The notes: generated from the sequence alone by a model not told the origin. A DNA stretch of 64,000 bases from Nocardioides sp. GY 10113 (GCF_004919105.1 NZ_STGK01000004.1:62001-126000); one strand, 5' to 3'; shown: positions 1-8,496, counted from the stretch's first letter. A program made the numbers and translations.

Positions 1-855
1 GGTGATGTCGTCGCGGCTGCCCACCAGCGAGGTGAGCACCGTACGCAGGTCGGCGAGCGCGCCGACCGCGTCGTCGCGCACCGACGCCGTGAACGGGGTG
101 GCCACCGACCCGAACCGGGTGATCGCCTCCAGCGTGGTCATCATCCGCTCGCGCTGACGATCCAGCACGTCGACCAGGTCGGTCAGCTCGGTCATCGACG
201 CGGTGATCGTGGGCAGGTCCTCGGCCAGCCGGTCGGTGAGCCGGTCCAGGGCGACGGTGAGCCGGTCCAGGGCCGGGAACTGGTCGTTCATGTGGGTCAC
301 CGCCGTGTCCAGGCGGGCGAGCAGGCTGTGCACCCGGCCGGCGTTGCCGGTCAGCGCGACGTTGAGCTCCTCGATCACCGTCGCCACGTCGCGGAAGCTG
401 CCGCCGGTGACGATCGTCGACAGCGAGGCGAGCAGGTCGGTCACGTCGGGGGCGGTGCTGGTCGCGGCCGTGGTCAGGGTGTCGCCCTCGCCCAGCAGCC
501 GCCCCTTCCGGCCCGGCAGCAGCTGGACGAACGCCGTGCCCATCGGAGCGGTCAGCCGGATCTCGGCGCGGCTGGACGAGCGCAGCCGGACGGCCTCCGA
601 GAGCGCGAGGTCCACCTCGGCCACGTAGTCGCCCGCGGTGACCTCGCGCACCTCGCCGACCGTCGCGCCGTCCAGCTTGACCGGGGCGTCGACCGGCAGG
701 TTGAGGGCGTCGGCGAACTCGACGGTGATCTGGTACGTCGGCCCGGAGACGAGGTGGGGCAGGGGCACGTCCTGGAGGTCCAGCCCGCAGCCGGAGGCCA
801 GGCCGGCGGTGCCCAGGAGCGCCGCCGCGGCGGCGTACGAGCGAAGGCGGATCAC
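1..855 (-). CDS. MCE-family lipoprotein (MceE-like), partial at window edge
   Basis: Fifth MCE protein of the operon; only 285 codons are visible and the C-terminus lies beyond position 1. It starts with GTG and overlaps the preceding mce gene by 4 bp (GTGA). The N-terminus is a lipoprotein signal: two arginines, an alanine/leucine stretch and a lipobox ending in Cys at about residue 24 (LASGC). An MCE domain follows, then a long helical region rich in regularly spaced leucines. In mycobacterial mce operons the fifth gene is the lipoprotein (LprK/MceE), so order and lipobox agree. MCE proteins form a hexameric tunnel that carries lipids or sterols through the envelope; this one would be anchored on the outer face of the membrane. 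A sixth gene (mceF) is expected just outside the window. Confidence 0.88.
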   Translation of the reverse strand, partial: MIRLRSYAAAAALLGTAGLASGCGLDLQDVPLPHLVSGPTYQITVEFADALNLPVDAPVKLDGATVGEVREVTAGDYVAEVDLALSEAVRLRSSSRAEIRLTAPMGTAFVQLLPGRKGRLLGEGDTLTTAATSTAPDVTDLLASLSTIVTGGSFRDVATVIEELNVALTGNAGRVHSLLARLDTAVTHMNDQFPALDRLTVALDRLTDRLAEDLPTITASMTELTDLVDVLDRQRERMMTTLEAITRFGSVATPFTASVRDDAVGALADLRTVLTSLVGSRDDIT

Positions 856-1979
856 GGGATGCCACCCCCCGGGATGCTGTCGTAGATCCCGTCGAACCAC
901 GGGTCGAGCAGGCCCGTCCCGTCGGGCTCGAAGAGCGTCGCGCAGAGCTGGGCGCCGGAGGGGGCGTCCTGGGCGAGCAGCTGGCAGAAGTGGTCGCGGA
1001 CGACCGCGGAGAAGGGGCCGACGCTGAGCGCGAACTGCACGCGGAGCCGGTCCAGCTTCCAGTCGTAGGCGCGGACGTAGTTCTCGGCCATGGTCGGCAT
1101 CACGTCCCAGGCCTCGCCGAGGGAGTCCCTGTGCTCGTTGACCAGGGCGACCAGGTCGTCGAGGCCGGCCAGGTCGTGGCCGATCACGTCGCCGTTCTCG
1201 GAGAGCAGCCGGTCGGCCTGGCGGGCGAGCCTGTCGAGGGTGGTCAGCGTGGCCGCCATCGCCTCGCGCTGGTCGGCCAGCACCCCGGTCGCGGCCCGGG
1301 TGCCGCGGGCGAGCCGGCGGATCTGCTCCTCGCGCGCGGCGAGCAGGTCGATCACCCGGGCCAGGTCGGCGGTGACGGCGGTGAGCTCCTCGCCCTCGCC
1401 GTTGACGACCGTCAGCGCGTCCTCGCCGCCGGCGAGCGCCCCGCGCAGCGCGGCGCCGTTGCCGCGCAGGGTGTCGGCGGTGGAGGAGAGCAGCGTGCCG
1501 AGGCCGGGTCCGCCCCCCTCGCTGAGGGCCCGGACCAGGCCGTCCAGCGAGGCCGCGACGTCGTCCACGTTGGCGGGGGAGCGGGTGTGGTCCAGCGCGA
1601 TGTGGCCGCCGTCGGCCAGGGTGGGACCGCCGGTGTAGGCCGGACCCAGCTCGATCGTCCGGTCGGTCACCAGTGCGTCCTGGATGATCTCGGCGCCCGC
1701 GTCGGCGGGCACCCGCGTCGCGGGGTCCAGGTGCAGCACGGCGCGCATCGAGGTGCCCCGTCGCTGGACCTCCACCACCTTCCCGACCGGCACCCCGAGG
1801 TAGGTGACCCGGTTGCCGACGTACAGGCCGGTGGTGTCGGTGAAGTCCGCGGTCACCACCAGGGCGCCGTCGCGCCCACCGGCGAGCCAGGCGGTCAGCG
1901 TGGAGCCCTGGAGGAGGACCACGCCGAGCAGCAGCGCGGCCAGCCCGATCGGCAGTCGACGGTCCCGGAGCGCGCTCAT
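852..1979 (-). CDS. MCE-family protein (MceD-like)
   Basis: A 375-residue MCE protein. The chosen ATG overlaps the stop of the preceding gene by 4 bp (ATGA); an in-frame extension upstream has no ribosome-binding site and runs through that gene. Residues about 8-24 form one transmembrane anchor. The MCE domain follows (about 35-115), recognisable from the YVGNRVTYLGVPVGKV segment. A long helical region about 150-300 has heptad-like leucines, and the C-terminus is short and proline/glycine-rich. In known Mce complexes such subunits join their helices into a needle or tunnel spanning the periplasm. It is co-transcribed with the yrbE and other mce genes. The substrate cannot be read from the sequence. 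Confidence 0.9.
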   Translation of the reverse strand: MSALRDRRLPIGLAALLLGVVLLQGSTLTAWLAGGRDGALVVTADFTDTTGLYVGNRVTYLGVPVGKVVEVQRRGTSMRAVLHLDPATRVPADAGAEIIQDALVTDRTIELGPAYTGGPTLADGGHIALDHTRSPANVDDVAASLDGLVRALSEGGGPGLGTLLSSTADTLRGNGAALRGALAGGEDALTVVNGEGEELTAVTADLARVIDLLAAREEQIRRLARGTRAATGVLADQREAMAATLTTLDRLARQADRLLSENGDVIGHDLAGLDDLVALVNEHRDSLGEAWDVMPTMAENYVRAYDWKLDRLRVQFALSVGPFSAVVRDHFCQLLAQDAPSGAQLCATLFEPDGTGLLDPWFDGIYDSIPGGGIP

Positions 1980-3010
1980 CGGCACCCCTCCCGGTCGACG
2001 GCGTCGCAGACGAGGTTGTCGGGGAGGATCGCGTACGGCGCGTTGACGCCCAGCCACGGGCCGTCGCCCGCGGAGTTGGTGAACACCCGGGTCATCGGAC
2101 CCGCCAGGCGCAGCACCTCGCCGAGGTCCTTGCGGTGCTCGGCGAGCAGGTCGAGCGTCCTCCGGAGGTCGCGCAGCATCGGGGTCAGGTGCGGGGACGT
2201 CTGCTCGACCACCTCGGCCAGGCCGCTGACGAAGCGGTGCGCCTCGCGCAGCAGGGTGCGCAGCACCTCGCGCTGCTCGGCGAGCATCGTCATCAGCCGC
2301 TCGCCGCTGGTGAGGACCCGGTCCAGGTCGGCGGTCTGGTCGAGGACGAGCGTGGTGACCGTCCGGGTCGAGGTCAGCAGCCGGTCCAGCTGCTCCTGCC
2401 GGCGGGTGACCATCCGGGAGACGCCGGTGATGCCGTCGAGGGCGCTGCGCAGCTGCTCCGGCGCCACCGTGAGCTCGGAGCCGAGGGTGCGCAGCGCCTC
2501 CTCCAGGGTGCCCAGGTCCAGGTCGTCGATGGTGGGCGTGCTGTCCAGCCAGAACCGGCCCAGGGTGTAGGTGTCGCGGGCGTGCTCGACCGTGATCGTG
2601 CCACCGTCGGCCAGCGCGACGCCGGAGCCCGGCTCGAGCGCGAGGAACCGCTGGCCGAGCACCGAGAGGAGCTTCACCTCGACGCCGCTGGCGGCGCTGA
2701 TCCCGATCTCCCCGGGGTCATGGTCCAGGGTGAAGGCGACGTCGACCTGGTCGCCGTCGACGGTCACCGCGGTCACCGAGCCGACCTGGATCCCGGCCAC
2801 CCGCACCTCGTCACCGGCGTCGAGCCCGGCGCTCTGGCGCAACCGGGCGTGGTACGTCGGCTCGCCGGTCACCGCGCGCAGGCCGACCAGCAGGAGGCCG
2901 GCCGCGACCAGTCCGACCACGATCCGCAGCGGCAGGCCCAGCCCGCGCCACGCGCCGCCGGCCCCGCCCCGCGAGCCGCTGCCGCTCGAACCGCCGCCCC
3001 GCGCGCTCAT
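1976..3010 (-). CDS. MCE-family protein (MceC-like)
   Basis: A 344-residue MCE protein starting at an ATG that overlaps the preceding gene by 4 bp. The N-terminus is unusually rich in Gly, Ser and Arg (about 25 residues), followed by a transmembrane segment (about 28-45) and an MCE domain containing LDAGDEVRVAGIQVGSV. The rest is predicted helical with repeated leucines. The C-terminus ends near VCDAVDREGCR, so two cysteines lie close to the end. It works with its operon partners as one wall of the lipid channel. A much longer in-frame open frame reaching back to 4135 is an artefact of the high GC content. Confidence 0.9.
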   Translation of the reverse strand: MSARGGGSSGSGSRGGAGGAWRGLGLPLRIVVGLVAAGLLLVGLRAVTGEPTYHARLRQSAGLDAGDEVRVAGIQVGSVTAVTVDGDQVDVAFTLDHDPGEIGISAASGVEVKLLSVLGQRFLALEPGSGVALADGGTITVEHARDTYTLGRFWLDSTPTIDDLDLGTLEEALRTLGSELTVAPEQLRSALDGITGVSRMVTRRQEQLDRLLTSTRTVTTLVLDQTADLDRVLTSGERLMTMLAEQREVLRTLLREAHRFVSGLAEVVEQTSPHLTPMLRDLRRTLDLLAEHRKDLGEVLRLAGPMTRVFTNSAGDGPWLGVNAPYAILPDNLVCDAVDREGCR

Positions 3011-4125
3011 CGGCAGCGCTCCGTGTAGGTGTCGTTGCTGCTCAGCGGGAGCGAGCCGGCGACCCCCTTGAGCCGGATGTCGAGGTTGCAGATGTAGACG
3101 TTGAGGTAGCTGCCGTAGCCGAGGCTGCGCAGGTAGACCTCGAGCTGGACCGGCAGGCCCTCGCCCGCGGCCAGCAGCTCGTCCTGGTGGGTCGCGAGGT
3201 ACTCGGTGACGATGCGGGCCACCTTGGCGTCGTCGATGACGCTGGGCCCGGCCTCGTCGATCACGTCCGCGGTGGTGGCGCTGAGCCGGGCCATCGCCCT
3301 CAGGCCGGTGGCGATCCGGTCGCGATCGGCGGCGACGCCCTCGGCCAGCGAGCCCAGCCCGCGCAGCATCCGGCTGATCTCGGCCCGGTGCGACGCCGTG
3401 TCGTCCAGCACCAGGCTCAGGTTGTCGACGACCTCGCCGAAGGCGGCGTCGCGGCGGGTCAGCCCGGTGGTCAGCTCCGTCGTCTGGTCCAGCAGGTGCT
3501 GCAGCGTCCCGCCCTGCCCCTGCAGCAGCGCGACGATGTTGCTCGCCATCGTGTTGACGTCCTCGGGCTCGAGGAGGTCGAAGATCGGCCGGAACGCGTT
3601 CATCATCGCGGTCAGGTCGAGCGCGGGTCGGGTCGAGCGGAGCGGGATCGTGTCGCCGTCCTCGAGGGTGCCACGGGCCACCCGGGCGGACCCTTCGCCG
3701 CGGTCCGTCCCGGACGTGCCCCGGTACGCCGCCTGCTGCAGGTCGGTGGCGCCCGCGGGCCGCCCCAGGGCGATGTAGCGCTGACCCATCAGGTTCAGGT
3801 AGTCGATCGAGGCGATCGTGTCGGTCCGCAGCCGGGTGTCGGCCGCCACCGTGAAGGTCACCACCGCGCGCCCCGTCTGGGCGCCGGTGCCGAGGCGGGC
3901 GTCGGTCACCGTGCCCACGCGGACCCCGGCCAGCCGTACGTCGTCGCCGGCGCGCAGCCCGGTGGCGTCGGAGAAGACGGCGGTGAGCGTGATCGTGTCG
4001 CCCGACCGGCCGCGCGAGAGCGTCCCGGCGACCATCGCGGTGAGCACCACCGCGACGACGGTGAAGAGCGCGACGCCGCCGAGCGCACCCGGGTGGCGCC
4101 GCAGCGCGGCCAGCTGACGGGCCAT
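3007..4125 (-). CDS. MCE-family protein (MceB-like)
   Basis: A 372-residue MCE protein. Its ATG shares one base with the stop of the upstream gene (TGATG), a classic coupling arrangement. After a short basic N-terminus there is one membrane segment (about 15-33) and an MCE domain (about 38-125) with DATGLRAGDDVRLAGVRVG and the typical IDYLNLMGQRYIAL strand. A helical region follows and the C-terminus contains YICNLDIRLKG, similar to other MceB proteins. It sits second among the mce genes after two permeases, as expected for MceB. The role is lipid transport; the cargo is unknown. Confidence 0.9.
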   Translation of the reverse strand: MARQLAALRRHPGALGGVALFTVVAVVLTAMVAGTLSRGRSGDTITLTAVFSDATGLRAGDDVRLAGVRVGTVTDARLGTGAQTGRAVVTFTVAADTRLRTDTIASIDYLNLMGQRYIALGRPAGATDLQQAAYRGTSGTDRGEGSARVARGTLEDGDTIPLRSTRPALDLTAMMNAFRPIFDLLEPEDVNTMASNIVALLQGQGGTLQHLLDQTTELTTGLTRRDAAFGEVVDNLSLVLDDTASHRAEISRMLRGLGSLAEGVAADRDRIATGLRAMARLSATTADVIDEAGPSVIDDAKVARIVTEYLATHQDELLAAGEGLPVQLEVYLRSLGYGSYLNVYICNLDIRLKGVAGSLPLSSNDTYTERCR

Positions 4126-5258
4126 CAGCGGCCACCCCCGCAGCTCTTCCCGGCGAGGTCGCCGTAGCGCGGGCAGTCCTCGGCGTCGTACGGGTCGAGG
4201 AAGGCCAGCGAGAGCACGCCCTCCATCTGGATCTTCCCGTCCTGGACCGCCGCGGCGCCGTTGGTGAGCACCCGCGGCGCCTTGCTCAGCAGGGCGGCGA
4301 AGGCCGGGTGGCGGTCGGCGAAGACGCGGAGGGTGGCGGCCAGTCCGTCCAGGGCACGCGCGGTCTCGGCGCGGTGCTCGGCCAGGAAGGCGGTCAGGCC
4401 GTCGACGCCCTCGGTGCCCTCCAGCAACTCGGTGGTGCCGGTGGCCAGCCGCTGGATCCGCTTCTCCTGGCCGACGATGGTCCGGGCCATCGGCAGGGAG
4501 TCCTCCAGCGCGCTGACGAAGGCGGGCTCGACGTCGGCGACGGTGTCGCTGGCCTCGGCGGCGAGGTCGAGGCTGCCGAAGACGCGGGGCTCGAGCGCGG
4601 CCCAGCGGGCGAGGAAGTCGTCGCCGTCGCGGATCATCCGGCGCAGGTCCCGGCCCCGGCCGTCGAGCGCGGCGGCCAGCTGGGAGAGCGCCTCGTCCCA
4701 GGCGCCCGGGTCGATCGAGGCCAGCAGCCGCTGGGTGGTCTCGAAGGTGTCCATCAGCCGCAGGGTGGCGCGGGAGGTGTCGGCGGCCACGATGTCGCCG
4801 TCGGTCAGGGGCGCAGCGCCGCCCGACCCGCGGGAGGCGGCGGTGGTCACCACGCCGCCCCGGCCCGCGGGCAGCACCAGGTCGACGTACTCGCCGCCGA
4901 AGAGGGTGCCCGGCAGCACGCGGGCCCGGACGGCGGCGGGGATCAGGTCGGCGCTCTCGGCCTGCACGAGCACCTCTGCGCTGGGGCCGTCGGCGCCGTC
5001 GACGCCGGGGTCCACGCTGACCACCCGCCCCACGCGCAGGCCCTGGTACTTCACGTCCGAGTTGACCCCCAGGGTGTCGCCGACGGTGGGCAGCAGCACC
5101 CGTACCCGGACATCGCCGCTGAGCACGCCCAGCGTCTGCAGGCCGAGGACGAGCGTGAGGGTGCCGAGCAGCAGCCCGCCGGCCAGGCCGATCGCGGCCA
5201 GGCGCAGCCGCAGCGCGCGGGGTGAGACCCGGGAGCGCGGGAAGAGGTGCTCGCTCAT
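4125..5258 (-). CDS. MCE-family protein (MceA-like)
   Basis: A 377-residue MCE protein, first of the mce genes and 7 bp after the second yrbE gene. It has a transmembrane anchor at about residues 20-42 and an MCE domain (about 52-140) containing GDTLGVNSDVKYQGLRVG and the LFGGEYVDLVLP strand, followed by a helical body. The C-terminus carries CPRYGDLAGKSCGGG, so two cysteines are close together at the end. In the family the first Mce protein partners directly with the YrbE permeases. No ATPase gene (mceG/mlaF-like) is seen here; in actinobacteria it is usually encoded elsewhere and shared among mce operons. Confidence 0.9.
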   Translation of the reverse strand: MSEHLFPRSRVSPRALRLRLAAIGLAGGLLLGTLTLVLGLQTLGVLSGDVRVRVLLPTVGDTLGVNSDVKYQGLRVGRVVSVDPGVDGADGPSAEVLVQAESADLIPAAVRARVLPGTLFGGEYVDLVLPAGRGGVVTTAASRGSGGAAPLTDGDIVAADTSRATLRLMDTFETTQRLLASIDPGAWDEALSQLAAALDGRGRDLRRMIRDGDDFLARWAALEPRVFGSLDLAAEASDTVADVEPAFVSALEDSLPMARTIVGQEKRIQRLATGTTELLEGTEGVDGLTAFLAEHRAETARALDGLAATLRVFADRHPAFAALLSKAPRVLTNGAAAVQDGKIQMEGVLSLAFLDPYDAEDCPRYGDLAGKSCGGGR

Positions 5259-5265
5259 CGTCCAC

Positions 5266-6111
5266 TCACCCCGAGATCTGGACCTGCTCCACGCCCCAGA
5301 GGGAGAGCGTGAGCAGGATGTCGACGACGGTGAGGCAGATGATGCTGGAGCGGATCGCGCGCCCGGTGGCGCGGCCGACGCCCTCGGGGCCGCCGGTGGC
5401 GGTGAAGCCGTGGTAGCAGTGGATCAGGGCCACGATCGTGGCCAGGACGAAGACCTTGATGCCGGAGTAGACGACGTCGATCGGTGCCACGAACGTGCGG
5501 AAGTAGTGGTCGTAGGTGCCGGCGGACTGCCCGTAGAACGTGGTCACCATGAGGTCGGTGGCGACGTAGGTGCCGACCAGGCCGATCAGGTAGAGCGGGA
5601 GCACGATGATCCAGGCGGCGACCAGCCGGGTGGTGATCAGGTAGGGGATGGGGCGGATCGCCATCGCCTCGAGCGCGTCGATCTCCTCGCTGATCCGCAT
5701 CGCGCCCAGCCGCGAGGTGAAGCCGCAGCCGATCCGGGCGGCGAAGCCGAGGCAGGTGATGATCGGCGCCAGCTCGCGGGTGTTGGCGTAGCCGGAGATG
5801 AAGCCGGTCAACGGCGCCAGGCCGATCACGTCCAGCCCCTGGTAGCCCTCCAGGCCGACCTCGGTGCCGGTCAGCGTGGAGAGCAGCAGCACCACGCCGA
5901 CCACGCCGCCGCCGACCAGGAAGAGTCCGGAGCCCAGCGCCACGTCCGAGAGGACCCGCGAGATCTCACCGCGGTAGCGGGTGAGGGCGATCGGGAGCGC
6001 CGCGACCGCGCGCCAGGCCAGCACCAGCTGGCCGCCGATCGAGGCGAGGGGCGCGAGGACGGCGTCCTCGACCGCCTCCTGCCGGGCGCTCACCCGCTGG
6101 GTGGCGCTCAT
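5266..6111 (-). CDS. MlaE/YrbE-family ABC permease (YrbEB-like)
   Basis: A 281-residue membrane protein of the MlaE permease family. The start ATG overlaps the preceding yrbE gene by 4 bp. It has about five hydrophobic segments and the family signature ISEEIDALEAMAIRP, the cytoplasmic coupling helix that contacts the ATPase. It ends seven bases before the first mce gene. With the neighbouring permease it would form the inner-membrane core that drives lipid uptake through the MCE tunnel. An in-frame extension upstream is only open reading frame within the neighbouring gene. Confidence 0.92.
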   Translation of the reverse strand: MSATQRVSARQEAVEDAVLAPLASIGGQLVLAWRAVAALPIALTRYRGEISRVLSDVALGSGLFLVGGGVVGVVLLLSTLTGTEVGLEGYQGLDVIGLAPLTGFISGYANTRELAPIITCLGFAARIGCGFTSRLGAMRISEEIDALEAMAIRPIPYLITTRLVAAWIIVLPLYLIGLVGTYVATDLMVTTFYGQSAGTYDHYFRTFVAPIDVVYSGIKVFVLATIVALIHCYHGFTATGGPEGVGRATGRAIRSSIICLTVVDILLTLSLWGVEQVQISG

Positions 6112-6917
6112 CCGATCATCCCGCCGCTGAACGTCGAGTGGACCTGGGAGATCAGGAAGTTCGCCGCGAACAGCAGCACGAAGTTGGTGACCACGGCGCT
6201 GGTCACCGCCTCGCCGACGCCGGTCGGTCCGCGTCGGGCCCCGAGCCCCTTGTAGGAGGCGACCACGGCGCAGATCACCGCGAAGATCGCCGCCTTGGTC
6301 AGGGAGAGCCACAGGTCGGAGAGCTGCGCCAGCGTGGTCACCGACGCCAGGTACGCGCCGGGTGGGAGGTCCTGGAGGACCGTGCTGATCAGCAGCGTGG
6401 TCATGATCGTGAAGAACATGACCACGCCGTTGAGCAGGACCGCGACCACGACGATGGCGACCATCCGGGGCACGACGAGCCGCTCGATCACCGGCAGGCC
6501 CATCACCTCCATCGCGTCGATCTCCTCGCGGATGGTCCGCGAGCCCAGGTCGGCGCAGATCGCGGAGCCGGCCACGCCCGCGAGCATCAGCGCGGTGATC
6601 AGGGGGGAGGCCTGGCGGACCACGGCCAGCGTGTTGCCGGCCCCGGTGAAGGCGACGGCGCCGACCTCCTGGGAGAGCACGCCGACCTGGAGCGCCAGGA
6701 TGATGCCGAACGGCACCGAGACCGCGAGCGCCGGCAGCGTGCACACCTTGATCGCGGTCCAGGCCTGGACGACCGTCTCGGCGACGGGGAACCGGCCGGT
6801 GACGATGCTGCGGCCGGTCGCGGCGAAGGTACGGCGGCCGAACGAGAGCATCCCGGCGACCGCGCCGAGGGGAGCGGCGATGGCGGACGGTCCGGAGCCG
6901 GTACCGCCTGAGGTCAT
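6108..6917 (-). CDS. MlaE/YrbE-family ABC permease (YrbEA-like)
   Basis: A 269-residue permease and first gene of the mce operon. The ATG at 6917 is preceded by a good ribosome-binding site (GAGGGGAG, about 5-7 nt away), which is why it is preferred to the ATG at 6938 or the longer frame to 7034. It has several hydrophobic segments and the MlaE signature IREEIDAMEVMGLPV. It pairs with the second permease to make the membrane channel of the Mce system. It is transcribed divergently from a MerR-type regulator, with a palindromic operator between them, so this is the likely control point of the operon. Confidence 0.92.
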   Translation of the reverse strand: MTSGGTGSGPSAIAAPLGAVAGMLSFGRRTFAATGRSIVTGRFPVAETVVQAWTAIKVCTLPALAVSVPFGIILALQVGVLSQEVGAVAFTGAGNTLAVVRQASPLITALMLAGVAGSAICADLGSRTIREEIDAMEVMGLPVIERLVVPRMVAIVVVAVLLNGVVMFFTIMTTLLISTVLQDLPPGAYLASVTTLAQLSDLWLSLTKAAIFAVICAVVASYKGLGARRGPTGVGEAVTSAVVTNFVLLFAANFLISQVHSTFSGGMIG

Positions 6918-7023
6918 CGGTAACTCCCCTCGCGCCATCTCGTTGAACTTCTCAGCGGACCGTCCCGGTCCCGAGGCCCCCCGGCCCGAGACCCGGCGCC
7001 GCGGTGGGCGGCGGCCATGACGA

Positions 7024-7040
7024 TGACAGTACAACTGTCA
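7024..7040. promoter_or_regulatory. Perfect palindromic operator upstream of the mce operon
   Basis: A perfect 7-3-7 palindrome: TGACAGT, spacer ACA, ACTGTCA. On the minus strand it contains TACTGT, a plausible -10 box for the mce operon. A second site of the same design lies 111 bp away in front of the regulator gene. Assignment as the MerR-type regulator's binding site is inference. Confidence 0.6.
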
Positions 7041-7068
7041 CATTCAGACTGTCTCGGTGGAATGTGAC
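7037..7068. repeat. 9-14-9 inverted repeat in the mce/merR intergenic region
   Basis: GTCACATTC at 7037-7045 is followed, after 14 bp, by its exact reverse complement GAATGTGAC at 7060-7068. The left arm overlaps the end of the palindromic operator at 7024-7040. It could be a second regulator site or could hold the regulator's DNA in a loop; no T-tract supports a terminator. Confidence 0.5.
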
Positions 7069-7119
7069 GCTCGTCAAGTAGTTCTTGAAACCTGGTCGAG
7101 ATGAGCGCGGCCGCGCTGC

Positions 7120-7151
7120 TTGGCGCCCGAATGGTGACAGCCGTACTGTGA
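7120..7151 (+). promoter_or_regulatory. Promoter and operator of the MerR-type regulator gene
   Basis: TTGGCG (7120-7125), an 18-bp spacer, and TACTGT (7144-7149) form a promoter whose start point would fall at or next to the ATG at 7157, so the transcript is probably leaderless. The -10 box is inside TGACAGC-CGT-ACTGTGA (7135-7151), an imperfect copy of the palindrome at 7024-7040. An operator over the -10 box suggests autoregulation. Confidence 0.55.
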
Positions 7152-7156
7152 CAGTC

Positions 7157-7921
7157 ATGAGTGCTAGCCCCCGTGATGGCGCGGACCCCGCGAGTGGCCC
7201 CACCGGAGCCGAGGGGGCGATGACCGTGGACGAGCTGTCCGCCGCCGCGGGCCTCACCGTTCGCACCACGCGCTACTACGCCAGCCTCGGGCTGATCCCG
7301 CCGCCGGAGCGACGGGGCCGGGTCGCCTGGTACGGCCCCGAGCACCTGGCCCGGCTCGAGATGATCCGCGCGCTCCAGGGGCACGGCTTCTCGCTGCAGG
7401 CGATCGACGGCTACCTGGCCTCGCTGCCCGCGGGGGCCCGGATCGAGGACCTGGCGGTGCAGCGGGCGATGCTCGCCTCGTGGACCACGTCGGGACCGCA
7501 CGACCTGACCCGGCGCCAGCTCGACGAGCACGCCGGGCGGCGGCTGAGCGACGAGGACCTCGCCCTGATCGAGGAGATCGGGATGCTGCGCCGTACCGAG
7601 ACCGAGCGCGGGGTCCGCTACACCCCGGCCCACGGCTTCGACGTGACGATGCGGCTGCTGGACCTCGACATCCCCGTCGACGGCGTCCGCGGCGCCGCTG
7701 ACGCGATCTCCCGGCACATGGAGGCGCTCGCCGCGGAGCTGACCGACGTGCTCCGCGAGGACGTGCTGGTGCCGCTGCGCCACCACCGTCTCTCCCGCGA
7801 CGAGGCCGAGCGGGTCGAGCAGACGCTGGCCGAGCTGCGCCAGCTCACCCTCGAGGCGATCGTGACGGCGTTCCAGCGCTCCGCCAACGACCTGATCGCC
7901 CGGTCGCTGCAGCGCCGGTGA
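7157..7921 (+). CDS. MerR-family transcriptional regulator, divergent from mce operon
   Basis: A 254-residue regulator. Residues about 25-95 form a MerR-type winged helix: MTVDELSAAAGLTVRTTRYY, the LIPPPERRGRVAWY wing and a second helix pair ending in IDGYLASLP. There is no cysteine cluster for metal binding, so the effector is probably organic. The C-terminal half is helical and resembles a ligand-binding or dimerisation domain. The ATG at 7157 is chosen because a -10 box (TACTGT) ends 7 nt before it; the longer open frame from 7085 would start upstream of this promoter. It is divergent from the mce operon, with similar palindromes at both promoters, so it probably controls lipid uptake and itself. 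Confidence 0.85.
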   Translation: MSASPRDGADPASGPTGAEGAMTVDELSAAAGLTVRTTRYYASLGLIPPPERRGRVAWYGPEHLARLEMIRALQGHGFSLQAIDGYLASLPAGARIEDLAVQRAMLASWTTSGPHDLTRRQLDEHAGRRLSDEDLALIEEIGMLRRTETERGVRYTPAHGFDVTMRLLDLDIPVDGVRGAADAISRHMEALAAELTDVLREDVLVPLRHHRLSRDEAERVEQTLAELRQLTLEAIVTAFQRSANDLIARSLQRR

Positions 7922-8088
7922 CGGTGCGGCGGTCGTGAGTCGGTCGTGCGGCGGTGGTGCGGTGGTGGTGCTGCGGTGGTGCGGCGGTGCTGGGCCGGTC
8001 CTTGGTCGGTCCTGCGCCGGTCCCTGCGCCGGTCGCCGGGGGTGAGCGGGTTGGGGTCGGCGCGGTCCGCGGCGATAGGGTCGGCTGC
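7922..8088. other. Low-complexity intergenic stretch before ndk
   Basis: GGTGCGGCGGT-like and CCGGTCC-like short repeats fill this gap. Near its end TAGGGT (8076-8081) lies 7 nt before the ndk GTG, with TTGGGG at 8051-8056, suggesting a leaderless ndk transcript. No gene is visible. Confidence 0.5.
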
Positions 8089-8496
8089 GTGAGCCAACGA
8101 ACTCTGGTCCTGCTGAAGCCCGACGCCGTCCGACGCGGGCTGGTCGGCGAGGTGCTCTCCCGGTTCGAGGCGAAGGGCCTGTCCCTGGTGGCGATGGAGC
8201 TGCGCACCATCACCGGCGAGGACGCCGACGCCCACTACGCCGAGCACGTGGAGCGGGACTTCTACCCGCCGCTGCGCGCGTTCGTGACGAGCGGCCCGCT
8301 GGTCGCGCTGGTGCTCGAGGGCGACGAGGCGGTCGAGGTCGTCCGCGCGCTCAACGGCGCCACCGACGGCCGCAAGGCCGCCCCCGGCACGATCCGCGGC
8401 GACCTCTCGCTGTCGAACCGCGAGAACCTGGTGCACGGGTCGGACTCCCCGGAGTCCGCGGAGCGCGAGATCGCGCTCTGGTTCCCCGGCCTCTGA
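8089..8496 (+). CDS. ndk: Nucleoside-diphosphate kinase
   Basis: A 135-residue enzyme of normal family length that transfers the gamma phosphate of ATP to NDPs, balancing NTP pools in the cytoplasm. It opens with the conserved TLVLLKPDAVRRGLVG and contains NLVHGSDSPESAEREI with the phosphorylated histidine at residue 116. The GTG at 8089 is chosen by alignment with the family start and by a -10-like TAGGGT ending 7 nt upstream; the longer frame from 7954 is translated low-complexity DNA. It lies upstream of the mre cluster, a common actinobacterial arrangement. Confidence 0.96.
   Translation: MSQRTLVLLKPDAVRRGLVGEVLSRFEAKGLSLVAMELRTITGEDADAHYAEHVERDFYPPLRAFVTSGPLVALVLEGDEAVEVVRALNGATDGRKAAPGTIRGDLSLSNRENLVHGSDSPESAEREIALWFPGL

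Noticed and set aside
1976..5265. Very long open frames suggesting fused MCE proteins
   Set aside because: Each internal ATG overlaps the upstream stop by 1-4 bp and begins a normal MCE membrane anchor; the upstream parts are out-of-frame readings of the neighbouring gene.
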